From Clostridium sp. KNHs205 (GTDB lineage: Bacteria > Bacillota > Clostridia > Lachnospirales > Lachnospiraceae): a stretch of 64,000 bases of DNA. The notes under the pieces are model-generated. The model saw only the letters and a list, made by a program, of their open reading frames with translations. It did no database searches and was not told the origin of the DNA. Each line of letters starts with the position of its first letter. Positions within the stretch are counted from its first letter, which is position 1. The stretch covers positions 744,001 through 808,000 of the forward strand of contig NZ_JNLE01000005.1 of NCBI RefSeq assembly GCF_000702945.1, read 5' to 3'. Shown piece by piece: positions 28,287-37,323 of the stretch. A program made the position numbers and the translations under genes.

Positions 28287-29291
28287 TTAATTGCTCTGCA
28301 GTTCCTCCGGTATTATGATTCCCAGCTGCTTTGCTACTTCAGAATTAATCTGAAGTGTACATTTCTCATCCGGCAGGTATTCTATAGGCATGTCTGCTGT
28401 TGTAGCAGTACCCTCCAGTATTTTAACTGCCTGCTTGCCGGTTAATATACCCAGTTCATAATAATCGATACCATAGGTAGCCAGTCCGCCATTGTCTACC
28501 ATTCCGCCTTCACCGCAGATTACCGGTAAATTATTCGCATTGGCAACCTGTGCTACAGTGGACATGGAGGAGGCAATAAGGTTATCTGTGGGAGCATAGA
28601 CAGCATCAACTTTTCCTACCAGTGACTGAACTACCTGCTGTATCTCATTGGAATTGGATACCGTTGAATCAATTACTTCAATTCCAAGTTCCTTACCTGC
28701 TGCTTTTGCAAGATCAGCCTGTACCACGGAATTCACTTCGCTGGAAGAATAAAGTACCGCAATCTTCTTCGCATCAGGTACCAGCTGTTTTAACAGTTCT
28801 ATCTGCTTTTTAACAGGTGTCAGGTCTGAGGTACCGGATACATTACCGCCTGGCGCTTTATTTGAGGCTACCAGGCCTGCACTTGCAGGGTCAGTTACCG
28901 CAGTTACCAATACCGGAATGTCCTTTGTAGCATTTACTACTGCCTGTGCAGATGGTGTTGCTATGGAAAGTATCAGATCAGGCTTGTCATTTACCTGTTT
29001 CGTTGCAATGGTACCTGCCGTTGACATATCCCCTTGTGCTACCTGATAATCCAATTCCAGATTCTTACCTTCTACATAACCGGCTTCTGCAAGGGCATCT
29101 ACAAAACCTTTATACGAAGCATCCAATGCATCATGTTCTACTAACTGATTGATACCGATTCGGTATACTTTTCCCTCTGCTTCTGAATCACTGCTGCCTG
29201 TGGTAGTGCTGTTATCCTTCACTCCGCAGCCTGTGAGTGCCAATACGACCATAGAGGCCGATAATAACCCTGCTAATAATCTTCTTTTCAT
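28287..29291 (-). CDS. ABC transporter substrate-binding lipoprotein (TrpX-like, ABC_sub_bind)
   Basis: The 334-residue lipoprotein has a lipobox LALTGC at about residues 17-22. A periplasmic-binding fold follows: YRIGINQLVEHDALDASYKGFVDALAEAGY, then TPSAQAVVNATKDIPVLVTAVTDP, which is diagnostic of PF04392. Pneumococcal TrpX in this family takes up tryptophan or other aromatic residues; the ligand here is unknown. A well-spaced promoter and two operator-like repeats lie directly upstream. It is separated by 144 bp from the permease. Confidence 0.9.
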   Translation of the reverse strand: MKRRLLAGLLSASMVVLALTGCGVKDNSTTTGSSDSEAEGKVYRIGINQLVEHDALDASYKGFVDALAEAGYVEGKNLELDYQVAQGDMSTAGTIATKQVNDKPDLILSIATPSAQAVVNATKDIPVLVTAVTDPASAGLVASNKAPGGNVSGTSDLTPVKKQIELLKQLVPDAKKIAVLYSSSEVNSVVQADLAKAAGKELGIEVIDSTVSNSNEIQQVVQSLVGKVDAVYAPTDNLIASSMSTVAQVANANNLPVICGEGGMVDNGGLATYGIDYYELGILTGKQAVKILEGTATTADMPIEYLPDEKCTLQINSEVAKQLGIIIPEELQSN

Positions 29292-29314
29292 GTTCTCCTC
29301 CTGCTGTATATCAG

Positions 29315-29395
29315 TTTAAAGCGATTTCACTTTAAAGTTGTGTAGTTTAACACTTTTACTCGTTAAAGTGTACAATGGAAATGGTGATTTGTCAA
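29315..29395 (-). promoter_or_regulatory. Promoter and twin operators of the TrpXYZ-like operon
   Basis: TTGACA (29395-29390) and TACACT (29372-29367) with a 17-bp spacer. Immediately downstream are two inverted repeats of identical architecture: TTTAAC-N10-GTTAAA (29346-29367) and TTTAAA-N10-TTTAAA (29315-29336), 31 bp centre to centre, i.e. about three helical turns. This geometry suggests cooperative repressor binding; the regulator is unknown. Confidence 0.65.
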
Positions 29396-29500
29396 TACTA
29401 TTTTACGATTACATGTATTGATTTCCTAATTATAACAACCTGATTTATAGCATAGTCATTCCAGTATTTTACTCTCCCAAAGTACATTTTAAGGCAGAAA

Positions 29501-29553
29501 AGAAGGCTCTGTAATTCCTTACCTTTACAGATTAAGGAATTACAGAGCCTTCT
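29501..29553 (-). terminator. motAB terminator
   Basis: A perfect 21-bp stem AGAAGGCTCTGTAATTCCTTA and its complement with an 11-base loop, followed on the minus strand by TTTTCTG. Confidence 0.88.
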
Positions 29554-29565
29554 GCTATGATTTTA

Positions 29566-30369
29566 TTATTGATTATTTTCTTCGGAATCTCCATTATTAT
29601 TAAACAATATAGTTATACTGATTCTTCTGTTCTTTGCTCTGCCTTCTTTGGTATTGTTGGAGGCTATGGGATCATTTTCACCATATCCGCTGGCTACCAT
29701 TCTTTTGGGATCAATACCATATTCATTTTCCATATATTCTACAACATTTGCAGCTCTTTGAGCTGACAGCTGCCAGTTAGAGGTAAATATTCCACGGTTG
29801 ATAGGTACGTTGTCCGTATGTCCGCCAATTTGAATCTTATTATCTACCTGCTTTAAGAGCTGTGCAATAATGTCCAGATTTTTCTTCATATTACTTTTGA
29901 TATCTGCCTGTCCGCTGTCAAACAATACATCGTTGGAGAGGGTTATTACAATTCCGCTATCCATAATGCTGATACTTAAGCTGTCTTTGAATTCTCCGTT
30001 TCCTACAGCATCATAAAGCCACTCTTTCAGCTGGGTATATTCATCTTTGCTGACTTCTGTTATATCTTCTATTCCGGTTCCTTTCCCTTCACCGGCTTCC
30101 GTTTCTGTACCGTTACCATTTCCGTTTCCGGGATCTATTGTCTGACCGCCGTTTAAGACACCGCCGCCCTGAGGTATGATAGAGCCACCCTGGGCATTGC
30201 TTCCAAAAGCATCTCTTAAGGATGCTGCAATGTCCTCATACTTGTCCTGGTCTGCGCTGCTGATAGAATAGAATAAAACGAACAAAATCATTAACAAAGT
30301 TATTAAGTCCGAATATGTCAGAAGCCATCTCTCACTGTTCTCTGACTTCTTCTCCTTCTTTTTCATCAT
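29566..30369 (-). CDS. motB: Flagellar motor stator protein MotB
   Basis: The 267-residue protein has one N-terminal membrane helix (about residues 16-38, LLTYSDLITLLMILFVLFYSIS) with the proton-channel Asp at position 21. A Gly/Asn/Thr-rich linker follows, and a C-terminal OmpA-like peptidoglycan-binding domain (about 125-260: IQIGGHTDNVPI, NWQLSAQRAANVVEYM, GYGENDPIASNNTKEGRAKNRRI). With MotA it anchors the stator to the wall. Its start lies inside the motA 3' end (38-bp overlap). A strong terminator follows. Confidence 0.96.
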   Translation of the reverse strand: MMKKKEKKSENSERWLLTYSDLITLLMILFVLFYSISSADQDKYEDIAASLRDAFGSNAQGGSIIPQGGGVLNGGQTIDPGNGNGNGTETEAGEGKGTGIEDITEVSKDEYTQLKEWLYDAVGNGEFKDSLSISIMDSGIVITLSNDVLFDSGQADIKSNMKKNLDIIAQLLKQVDNKIQIGGHTDNVPINRGIFTSNWQLSAQRAANVVEYMENEYGIDPKRMVASGYGENDPIASNNTKEGRAKNRRISITILFNNNGDSEENNQ

Positions 30370-31111
30370 CTAAGTATCCCTTCAGCCTTTCTACGATTAA
30401 TGCCGGATTACCGCCTTCCTGAATCATCAGAATTCCATCCATCATCATATTCTTAGTAACCAGTTCATCTGTATCAATTTCCTTTAGTTTCGTAGCTATA
30501 GGAAGCCAAAGAAGGTTGGCTGTACCAACACCGTACATGGTCGCAATAAACGCAATGGCAATAGACTCACCCAGTGCTGCCGTATCACCGGACAGATTAC
30601 CCAATACGTGTACCAACCCCATAACGGTACCAAGTACTCCCAGGGTTGGTGCATAACCGCCGGCTGCTTCAAAAACCGCAATCCCTTTGGAATGCCTGAA
30701 TTCCATGTTGTCAAGTTTTGTTTCCAGGATCTTCTTTATGATTTCAGGATCTGTTCCGTCCATTACAAGCTGTAATCCGTCTTTGATAAAGGGATCGTAT
30801 TGATTATTCTGCAGCTCTGTTTCCAAAGATAAGAGACCGTTGCTTCTTGCAAGATTTGCGATTCTATAGAAGATTTCTATGATTTCTTTTCTGTTTTCTT
30901 TCTTATTACGAAAAGCTATTCCCAGAACCTTAGGTATATTCTTGAGCACCGATACCGGAAAGGAAACTCCTACAACTCCGATGGTACCACCGATAACAAT
31001 CATGGCCGGTGTAAGACTGAGCAATGCACCGACATGCCCTCCGTCTAATACAAAGGCACCTATTAACATACCGAATGCGAAAATTATACTAATTATCATT
31101 GCTATATCCAT
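30332..31111 (-). CDS. motA: Flagellar motor stator protein MotA
   Basis: The 259-residue protein has four membrane helices (about 4-22, 30-50, 150-170, 180-205). The ExbB/MotA core block FEAAGGYAPTLGVLGTVMGLVHVLGNL carries the conserved Pro and Thr residues, and YGVGTANLLWLPIATKL is in helix 4. Acidic and basic residues in the cytoplasmic loop contact FliG. Forms the ion channel with MotB. No other flagellar genes are adjacent except a FliK-like protein 20 kb away. Confidence 0.96.
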   Translation of the reverse strand: MDIAMIISIIFAFGMLIGAFVLDGGHVGALLSLTPAMIVIGGTIGVVGVSFPVSVLKNIPKVLGIAFRNKKENRKEIIEIFYRIANLARSNGLLSLETELQNNQYDPFIKDGLQLVMDGTDPEIIKKILETKLDNMEFRHSKGIAVFEAAGGYAPTLGVLGTVMGLVHVLGNLSGDTAALGESIAIAFIATMYGVGTANLLWLPIATKLKEIDTDELVTKNMMMDGILMIQEGGNPALIVERLKGYLDDEKEGEEVREQ

Positions 31112-31756
31112 AATTTCGACTCCTTTTTTGACCTGTTATTGTAATCAATAATCTGAAACCTCTCTTTTCGCCCTCCATCACCGCTCTGACCCTATCGATT
31201 ATTAGAAAAGTGAATTCCTTGATTTCCTAAAGGTAATTTTATCACCTATTTTATACAAAATATACTGTAAATCGATTCTTTTTGTCAAGATGAATTTTGT
31301 CCCTGAATCCTTGTAAAATCAGCTGATTCCTTGATTTGTGCGGTGTTTGAAAAAAACCATTAGGATTAATTGACTATACGGCCTTCTGCCAGTTAAATCA
31401 GAATTAAGTCAATTCACGAAAACTCCTCCTGGGTATTGCCAGTTTTTCCAATATGTAAAGAACCTAATCTACTGAAAATGGCTGCTTCAGTATTACTAAA
31501 TATACAAATTTGCACAGCTTGGATTTAAGCTTCTTTGGTGATATCCTACAGTATATTTCTGGTTTTCTATTAATATTGACTCATTGATTTTATAAATGCA
31601 CAGGAGTATAATTCAGGGTACATTTGGTATGTCAGGCAGAATAATTAGTGGCACAGGGTGAAGATACCAATGTTGAGAGCAGAGAAATATGATACGGAAA
31701 GGATGCCAGCGTCTCTTTTGCTCTTAGTATACAATGGCACTACTGGATTTTTACAT
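31112..31756. other. Divergent intergenic region motA / cation exchanger
   Basis: The motA side carries a sigma-A promoter (see separate entry). The exchanger side is AT-rich with no clear promoter or hairpin that I can support. I see no gene in it. Confidence 0.5.
31259..31288 (-). promoter_or_regulatory. motAB sigma-A-like promoter
   Basis: TTGACA (31288-31283) and TATATT (31264-31259) with 18-bp spacing on the minus strand, about 150 bp upstream of motA. No sigma-D consensus was found closer. Confidence 0.55.
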
Positions 31757-32803
31757 ATGAAATATTTAAAATTCCTTTTACTCTGTGTTCCTTTTTCCAT
31801 ATTAGGCTATTATTTAAAATGGAATTCTACCCTAACCTTTTTTCTGATATGCTTATCCATTGTTCCCTTAGCCGGTTTGCTGGGTACTGCGACAGAAGAA
31901 ATAGCCGCTTACACAGGTCCCAAATTTGGAGGTTTCTTAAATGCAACCTTTGGAAATGCCACTGAATTAATTATCAGTTTCTTTGCCATTAGAGCAGGAC
32001 TCTTTGAAGTGGTGAAGGCTTCCCTGGTAGGTTCCATCCTTGGAAACATTCTCCTGGTACTGGGCTGCAGCATCTTAGCCGGAGGTTTAAAACACAAGGA
32101 ATTAAAGTATGATTCCCAGCTTGGTACGTTTACTGCCACCATGCTGCTCTTTGCAGTTATTGGACTGTCCATTCCTGCAGTTTTTACATACCATGTATCA
32201 GAAACACTTGTTTCCTCTAAATATGAAAGCTTTAGTATCATTACAAGTATTATCATGCTTATCATCTATGTTCTGGGAATGATTTATTCCTTCAGGACTC
32301 AGAAAGACTTATACGGAGTGGAACATGCGGAAGATTTCGATTCCAAATGGAGCCTGAAATTAAGTGTTATCATACTGGCGATCTGTACCGTATTTATTGC
32401 ATTTGAGTCAGAGCTTCTGGTCGAAACCATAGAGCCCATGACCTCCTCTGCCGGCATTTCTGAAATGTTCATCGGTATAATCCTTATTCCGATTGTAGGA
32501 AATGCTGCCGAACATAGTACCGCCATTATAATGGCTCTTAAGAATAAGATGGATATAGCCATAGAAATAGCTGTAGGTTCCAGCCTTCAAATCGCACTTT
32601 TTGTTATCCCGGTATCAGTACTTATCAGCCTCATATATACACCTATGAGTATTGTTTTAAAACCGGTAGAGCTGTTTCTGCTCTTCTCCAGTGTATTAGT
32701 GGCAAACCAGGTGGTCAAATCCGGAAGATCAAATTGGATGGAAGGCCTGAAACTGGTATCTATATATATCATCGCAGCGGTTGGTTTCTTTATTATAGGA
32801 TAA
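31757..32803 (+). CDS. Calcium/proton exchanger (CaCA family, CaxA/ChaA type)
   Basis: From the ATG at 31757 the protein has 348 residues and about eleven membrane helices. The two alpha-repeats carry the diagnostic motifs FGNATELIISFFAI (about residue 65) and IVGNAAEHSTAIIMALKNKMDIAIEIAVGSSLQIALFVIP (about 240-285). It exports Ca2+ in exchange for protons across the membrane. Starts at 31658 (GTG) or 31670 (ATG) would add a hydrophilic N-terminus not usual in the family; the choice is not certain because no site has a strong Shine-Dalgarno. Monocistronic. Confidence 0.9.
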   Translation: MKYLKFLLLCVPFSILGYYLKWNSTLTFFLICLSIVPLAGLLGTATEEIAAYTGPKFGGFLNATFGNATELIISFFAIRAGLFEVVKASLVGSILGNILLVLGCSILAGGLKHKELKYDSQLGTFTATMLLFAVIGLSIPAVFTYHVSETLVSSKYESFSIITSIIMLIIYVLGMIYSFRTQKDLYGVEHAEDFDSKWSLKLSVIILAICTVFIAFESELLVETIEPMTSSAGISEMFIGIILIPIVGNAAEHSTAIIMALKNKMDIAIEIAVGSSLQIALFVIPVSVLISLIYTPMSIVLKPVELFLLFSSVLVANQVVKSGRSNWMEGLKLVSIYIIAAVGFFIIG

Positions 32804-32984
32804 GTGTGAAGAAGACACATTTTCACGCAGAATATTCAATAGGAAAACGAAGGTCTTATTCCGTACTTTCTGGAATTGATTCTGATACCGGAAATGTGGT
32901 ATCATAATAAAGCCTGCCAAGGCATATCGTTGAATGCCAATCAGAAATAAGAAATTGATTCGTAAACAGAAAGGATTAAGAGGA

Positions 32985-33311
32985 ATGACTGAAGAAATGA
33001 ACAACTTAAACACCGATTTGAAAGAACTCTTTGTTGAAAACAAGCTTGATGAACTCACTGAAAAACTAGACAGTACAGAGAAAGAAACTGTCCTTACTAT
33101 AACAAATTATAATTATGGAATTATTAAAGGCTATCTTGATACGGAAAAATTCGACCTGCTCCGTCAGTATGTGCGTTTTGTGGCATTTTCAAGTTTTCTC
33201 TGCGAATATGCTGGAAACAAACAGCTTGTAGAAGCTTCTGTTTATCAGTCCATGGAGGACAGCTTTAAGACAATCCTTTCATTTATACAAAAAAGCAGGG
33301 AAAACAACTAG
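32985..33311 (+). CDS. Small acidic/helical hypothetical protein
   Basis: The 108-residue protein (MTEEMNNLNTDLKELFVENKLDELTEKL...) is rich in Glu, Lys and Leu and predicted helical; the last third contains AFSSFLCEYAGNKQLVEASVYQSMEDSFKTILSFIQKSRENN. I do not recognise it. An ATG at 32934 is also open, but AAGGATTAAGAGGA precedes the 32985 ATG. It lies between the exchanger and the 60-residue gene on the same strand. Confidence 0.6.
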   Translation: MTEEMNNLNTDLKELFVENKLDELTEKLDSTEKETVLTITNYNYGIIKGYLDTEKFDLLRQYVRFVAFSSFLCEYAGNKQLVEASVYQSMEDSFKTILSFIQKSRENN

Positions 33312-33334
33312 TGTGTATCTGATAACTGAATAAA

Positions 33335-33376
33335 TTTCCTGTCAATGCACATCATACTTACTATTCTGACAGGAAA
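33335..33376 (+). promoter_or_regulatory. Hairpin overlapping the ribosome site of the 60-residue gene
   Basis: TTTCCTGTCA and TGACAGGAAA are perfect 10-bp arms with a 22-base loop. The 3' arm overlaps the first half of GGAAAGGAG, so the folded RNA would hide part of the Shine-Dalgarno. Confidence 0.5.
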
Positions 33377-33387
33377 GGAGTAAATCA

Positions 33388-33570
33388 GTGGCACAGAAAA
33401 AAAATAATATCAAAGCTCATACCGACAGCCAGAAGGATGGGTTATCAGGCTATAATACTTTAGATAAGATCAATCTGGATTATGATTATAATACAGAGTA
33501 CGGTGACGGAGATGTTCCTGATATCGACAAACCTGCTCAAACAGGTGATAAAATGAACGATTGCAAATAA
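33388..33570 (+). CDS. Small hydrophilic hypothetical protein
   Basis: The 60-residue protein starts with GTG seven bases after AAAGGAG and reads MAQKKNNIKAHTDSQKDG...; the C-terminal half is acidic (DYDYNTEYGDGDVPDIDKP). It has no hydrophobic core and is probably disordered. I do not recognise a family. A short terminator-like hairpin follows (33573-33606). Confidence 0.6.
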   Translation: MAQKKNNIKAHTDSQKDGLSGYNTLDKINLDYDYNTEYGDGDVPDIDKPAQTGDKMNDCK

Positions 33571-33572
33571 AC

Positions 33573-33606
33573 AATGAGATTTCCTTACATGTAGGAATTT
33601 TTCATT
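33573..33606 (+). terminator. Terminator-like hairpin after the 60-residue gene
   Basis: AATGAGATTTCCT pairs imperfectly with AGGAATTTTTCATT around ACATGT. The stem is interrupted, so this is only a likely terminator. Confidence 0.45.
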
Positions 33607-33847
33607 GAAGGGTTCTTAATACCACAAAACGGCGGCAGTTGTGCCTGGTTGAAAGGATACCATTGTCTGGGTGCTTTACAGCGAGTTTGGTATTCTGTCA
33701 CCTGTCCAGGTACAGCTTGCCGCCCTTCTAATGGAATATGGTACTCGGAACCGGTAACGGTCCAAGTATAAGTATAACTCCACCATCTCTGACATATTAA
33801 TAGTAATGTCCTTCATGGTCTTACTGTGGGCTGTTATTACTATATAC

Positions 33848-33876
33848 TTGCCCTGTAATAGCAAATAATGTATAAT
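33848..33876 (+). promoter_or_regulatory. Promoter of the BIG2/protease gene
   Basis: TTGCCC (33848-33853), 17-bp spacer, TATAAT (33871-33876). The start codon is about 48 bp further on. The rest of the 33571-33924 gap shows no gene. Confidence 0.65.
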
Positions 33877-33924
33877 AAAGTCATTCAAACATAATAGTAA
33901 CATACCATTAAGAAGGAGTACATA

Positions 33925-35733
33925 ATGAAACAGATTAAGAAAACAGCTCTGATTATAATGACAGCTGCTGCTCTTGCACTATCCCCGGCTGCCATTCCCG
34001 GTATTCCCATCGTTAGTTATGCCGAAGCTGCTGCCGTTAAATTAAGCACCACCAATGCGACTGTATATACAGGAAGTACCCTTACTTTAAAAATAAGCGG
34101 AACCTCTTCAAAAGTTACCTGGACTACCAGCAGCAAAAAGATTGCAACTGTATCCAGTAAAGGTGTGGTAACCGGTGTTAAGGCAGGTACTACGACCGTA
34201 ACTGCTACAGTAGGCGGAAAAAAATACAACTGCAAGGTAACCGTAAGAAAACCTTTCCTAAATAAAACCACCTTAAAGCTTCAGAAGGGAAACACCGCTA
34301 CACTTAAGCTTACCGGTGCCAAAGGAACCGTTACCTGGACCAGTTCCTCTAAAAAAGTTGCAACAGTAAGTTCAAAAGGACTTGTAACAGCCAAAGCTGC
34401 CGGTACCACGACTATCACTGCCAAGGACAAAAACGGAACCTACACCTGTAAAGTAACCATCATCAATTCAAAACTCACAGTCAGCACCTCAGAGATTTCC
34501 TTAAATCAGAAGAGCTATGTGACAATCACCGTTAAGAATTCCTCAGATGATGAGCAAATACTCTACACTGTCGGAGATAAAAGCTTAATAACCTGTGAAT
34601 GGGGTGACTGGCCGGTCGGCCAGGACAGTTTAAAACTCTATCTTAAACCAACCTCTACCAAAACAGGTTCAACCACCATAACCCTTAAAACCGAAGATGG
34701 TCTGGGTGAAGCAACCCTCAAAGTAACCGTAGGAAAAGATACACGTTCGGACAAGGATGTACCAAAGGCATCTGTAATAGCAGAAAAATGCTCACCATCC
34801 GTTGTACAGATAACAACTGACCTGGGCCTTGGTTCCGGCTTCTTTATTGAGAAAGGCATACTTGCTACAAATTACCATGTTATAGAAGATGCCTCCTCTA
34901 TAACCGTTAAACTAACTACTGGAAAAGAGTATAAAGTCACTACTATCCTTGGCTATGACAAAGAGAAAGACCTGGCACTCTTAAGTGTACCTAACGCAGG
35001 AACCCCACTGACTCTTAGCAGATATGCTCCAAAAACCGGAGAAACTGCCTATGCAATCGGAAATCCATTGGGACTTGATAACACCTTTAGTACTGGAATC
35101 ATATCAAACAGTTCAAGAGTAATAGACAATGTAAACTATATTCAGACTGATACCGCCATCTCCCCCGGAAACAGCGGCGGCCCTCTTTTAAATGAATTCG
35201 GTGAAGTAATAGGAATAAACACCATGCAGACAAAAGAAGGACAGAATCTGAACTTTGCAGTAAACATAACCGAACTCTATACGCTTGATACTTCTTCTCC
35301 CATATCAGTGGGCAGCATTACGGTACCCAAAGAAGATGTGGATTACGAAAAGGTAACCATTGTAGAAGATACCGCCAAAAGCGGAAACATCGCCACAGCA
35401 CAGGAAGTAACAAACGGATATTTTATAACTGGAAGTATCGATACCTCCGTAGTCGCCAATGGCCTGGATTCCTACAAAATAACTCTTACCAAAAAATCCA
35501 GGGTAAGCTTGTTAGGCAGAACCACAACGGATTATGACACAGACATGGATAACATGTATATGGTAATATCCGATTCAACCGGAAACCCTATCCTGTTAGG
35601 CTATGAAGATGAAAGTGGTTTTTATGATATCTTTGCAGACCTTGATGCAGGAACTTACTACATACAAATATTCACATTACCTTATAAAATATCGGTACCA
35701 CTGCCATATATTCTCTACTACAACGTTTATTAA
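33925..35733 (+). CDS. Secreted trypsin-like serine protease with bacterial Ig-like (BIG2) domains
   Basis: The 602-residue protein follows AAGAAGGAG. A signal peptide (about 1-35) precedes two BIG2 domains (about 38-107 and 110-180; each has the WTSS.KK.ATVSSKG.VT motif). A third all-beta region follows (185-270), then an S1C/HtrA-type protease domain (about 280-440) with His318 (ATNYHVI), Asp349 (KDLALL) and Ser417 (SPGNSGGP). There is no PDZ domain; instead a C-terminal beta domain of about 130 residues resembles pre-peptidase C-terminal sequences. Probably cell-surface or extracellular, involved in wall-associated proteolysis; the target is unknown. Confidence 0.9.
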   Translation: MKQIKKTALIIMTAAALALSPAAIPGIPIVSYAEAAAVKLSTTNATVYTGSTLTLKISGTSSKVTWTTSSKKIATVSSKGVVTGVKAGTTTVTATVGGKKYNCKVTVRKPFLNKTTLKLQKGNTATLKLTGAKGTVTWTSSSKKVATVSSKGLVTAKAAGTTTITAKDKNGTYTCKVTIINSKLTVSTSEISLNQKSYVTITVKNSSDDEQILYTVGDKSLITCEWGDWPVGQDSLKLYLKPTSTKTGSTTITLKTEDGLGEATLKVTVGKDTRSDKDVPKASVIAEKCSPSVVQITTDLGLGSGFFIEKGILATNYHVIEDASSITVKLTTGKEYKVTTILGYDKEKDLALLSVPNAGTPLTLSRYAPKTGETAYAIGNPLGLDNTFSTGIISNSSRVIDNVNYIQTDTAISPGNSGGPLLNEFGEVIGINTMQTKEGQNLNFAVNITELYTLDTSSPISVGSITVPKEDVDYEKVTIVEDTAKSGNIATAQEVTNGYFITGSIDTSVVANGLDSYKITLTKKSRVSLLGRTTTDYDTDMDNMYMVISDSTGNPILLGYEDESGFYDIFADLDAGTYYIQIFTLPYKISVPLPYILYYNVY

Positions 35734-35754
35734 TAAATAACATAGCAATCATAC

Positions 35755-35826
35755 AAGAAAGCTGCTGTAGATCGATAACTACTCCTCTTATGTAAGGAAG
35801 GTTTATCTGATTTCAGCAGCTTTCTT
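35755..35826. terminator. Terminator between protease and minus-strand gene
   Basis: Perfect 13-bp arms AAGAAAGCTGCTG and CAGCAGCTTTCTT with a long internal loop; it lies between the convergent genes and may serve both. Confidence 0.7.
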
Positions 35827-35863
35827 CAGACTCTAACTTATCTCTTATTAATGAGATGTTTTA

Positions 35864-36412
35864 CTAATTTGTAATATTACGGTATTTACTAATTGTTTCA
35901 TCACTCCAGATATGAGCTTCAATATATCGTTCCGGACCGTATTTCCCATCATCATTCCAATCCTGTGGCAATCCATACTTCTCAATAATGTTTAGTATTT
36001 CATCATAAGTATATAGCTTTTTACGATATTCCTTGCCATCATTAATTGTAGGACTAAAGGTAGGCATTGAATCACCATAAGTAAATGATATCGTCTTTAA
36101 GTTAAATTCTTCAATCGGAATTTTCACATAAGCACTATCTTCAAACCAGGTACTTAACCATGGGCTATGTCCGATCACCATATAATGTGGTGATTTCCTG
36201 TTTATAATTCCTCCTTTTTTTTCAAACTCTGACCGGATTATATTCTCGCAATTATGCCTGTACTCTACGTACTTATCATGCCTTTGTGCGCTTTGGGAAT
36301 TCGGTTTTGATACTTTGATCTTTTCAAGAGTAGATTTTGCCTCATCAATAGATAATTCTGACAAATTGACAAATGGTCCGATGGTTTTATCGAAATAGTG
36401 ATATAAATAAAT
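35864..36412 (-). CDS. Uncharacterised protein with probable ATT start
   Basis: No ATG is available. The frame upstream of the TTG at 36364 continues in coherent protein (YLYHYFDKTIGPFVNLSELSIDEAK) and begins at an ATT (36412) eight bases after a perfect AGGAGG, directly behind a stop codon. From memory, related clostridial hypothetical proteins begin with an LYHYFDK..GPF string, so I prefer the longer form (182 residues). The body has EKKGGIINRKSPHYMVIGHSPWLSTWFEDSAYVKIP. Function unknown. It is the last minus-strand gene of the accessory region. Confidence 0.65.
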   Translation of the reverse strand: MYLYHYFDKTIGPFVNLSELSIDEAKSTLEKIKVSKPNSQSAQRHDKYVEYRHNCENIIRSEFEKKGGIINRKSPHYMVIGHSPWLSTWFEDSAYVKIPIEEFNLKTISFTYGDSMPTFSPTINDGKEYRKKLYTYDEILNIIEKYGLPQDWNDDGKYGPERYIEAHIWSDETISKYRNITN

Positions 36413-36564
36413 TTACAACACCTCCTATTATAAAAATCTAATATATAACTGAAGGAACAGTTATCCAGCATTCTGATCAGCCAAAGTTTTTCAGCACGCC
36501 TTGGCAAACCTCAACAGCAGATAGGAAGCTTTAATGCTACATTTGTTTATTCTTAAACTGTACC
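36413..36564. other. Spacer with a vestige of the array repeat
   Basis: The spacer between the 182-residue gene and the GNAT contains TTTGTTTATTCTT (36544-36556), a 13-mer shared with the extended repeat beside cores C and D, but no intact 20-bp core. Confidence 0.4.
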
Positions 36565-37152
36565 CTATAGCTTCTTCCTCATAACAAGTCCTTGTTCCGT
36601 TTCTAAAACCACTTGAAATCCCGACTTGTTATACAGCTCAAAATATCCTCCAAAATCCGATGATTGATAACTAAATTCTTTGTACGGGTATGCCTCCACG
36701 AAGTGGAATCCATCTTGAGCCGCATCCTGACATACACGCTCCAATAGCAGCGTGGCAATACCTTGTCTTTTCTTTTCCGATGCAATCATAAAACAGAATA
36801 CGGATTTCACCTTTATATCGGTGTCCGATTCCTCTAAAGGCACATATGACATAAATCTTTGCCAGCTGGCGCATTTCAAGCAATCTGATTTCGTATTGGC
36901 GTTGCACCATCCAACCACCTTACCGTCACTATAAGCAAGATAACCTTGAAGGTTATTGCCTTTCACATATTGAAAAGCTAGTTCTCTTCTTTTCTCTGCG
37001 GTTGAAAAGTCTCTGCTCTTATAATCTTCGTTACACCAACACACACAATAGCATTTATGTTCCTCCACGTTATCATCGTGTGGTGTTATATCAAAAAAAT
37101 TCACATACTCTTCTGCAAGGTCTGGGGTCAGCTTGCGTATCTCAATATCCAT
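36565..37152 (-). CDS. GNAT family N-acetyltransferase
   Basis: The 195-residue protein starts after GTGGAGGGAATAA. The acetyl-CoA binding region is FCFMIASEKKRQGIATLLLERVCQDAAQDGF (about 115-145), with the RxxGI(A/G)T variant of motif A, and a C-terminal GGYFELYNKSGFQVVLE supports the fold. An N-terminal Cys-rich stretch (HKCYCVCWCNEDYK) is seen in one subgroup of these enzymes. Substrate unknown. It lies on the minus strand with other single-gene units. Confidence 0.88.
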   Translation of the reverse strand: MDIEIRKLTPDLAEEYVNFFDITPHDDNVEEHKCYCVCWCNEDYKSRDFSTAEKRRELAFQYVKGNNLQGYLAYSDGKVVGWCNANTKSDCLKCASWQRFMSYVPLEESDTDIKVKSVFCFMIASEKKRQGIATLLLERVCQDAAQDGFHFVEAYPYKEFSYQSSDFGGYFELYNKSGFQVVLETEQGLVMRKKL

Positions 37153-37323
37153 TTATTCCCTCCACTGATATCAATAAATTGTATCTCATTATTATTTTTA
37201 TGATGATTCCTATTTATAAAATGTTTGCTGCAGAAATTGTAGTGTCGCATTCTCCATCTCTTTACGCTCCTGCATGTACTCCTGTAGGTGCAGACGTTCG
37301 GAACGAAAAGTAAGCTTATCAAC

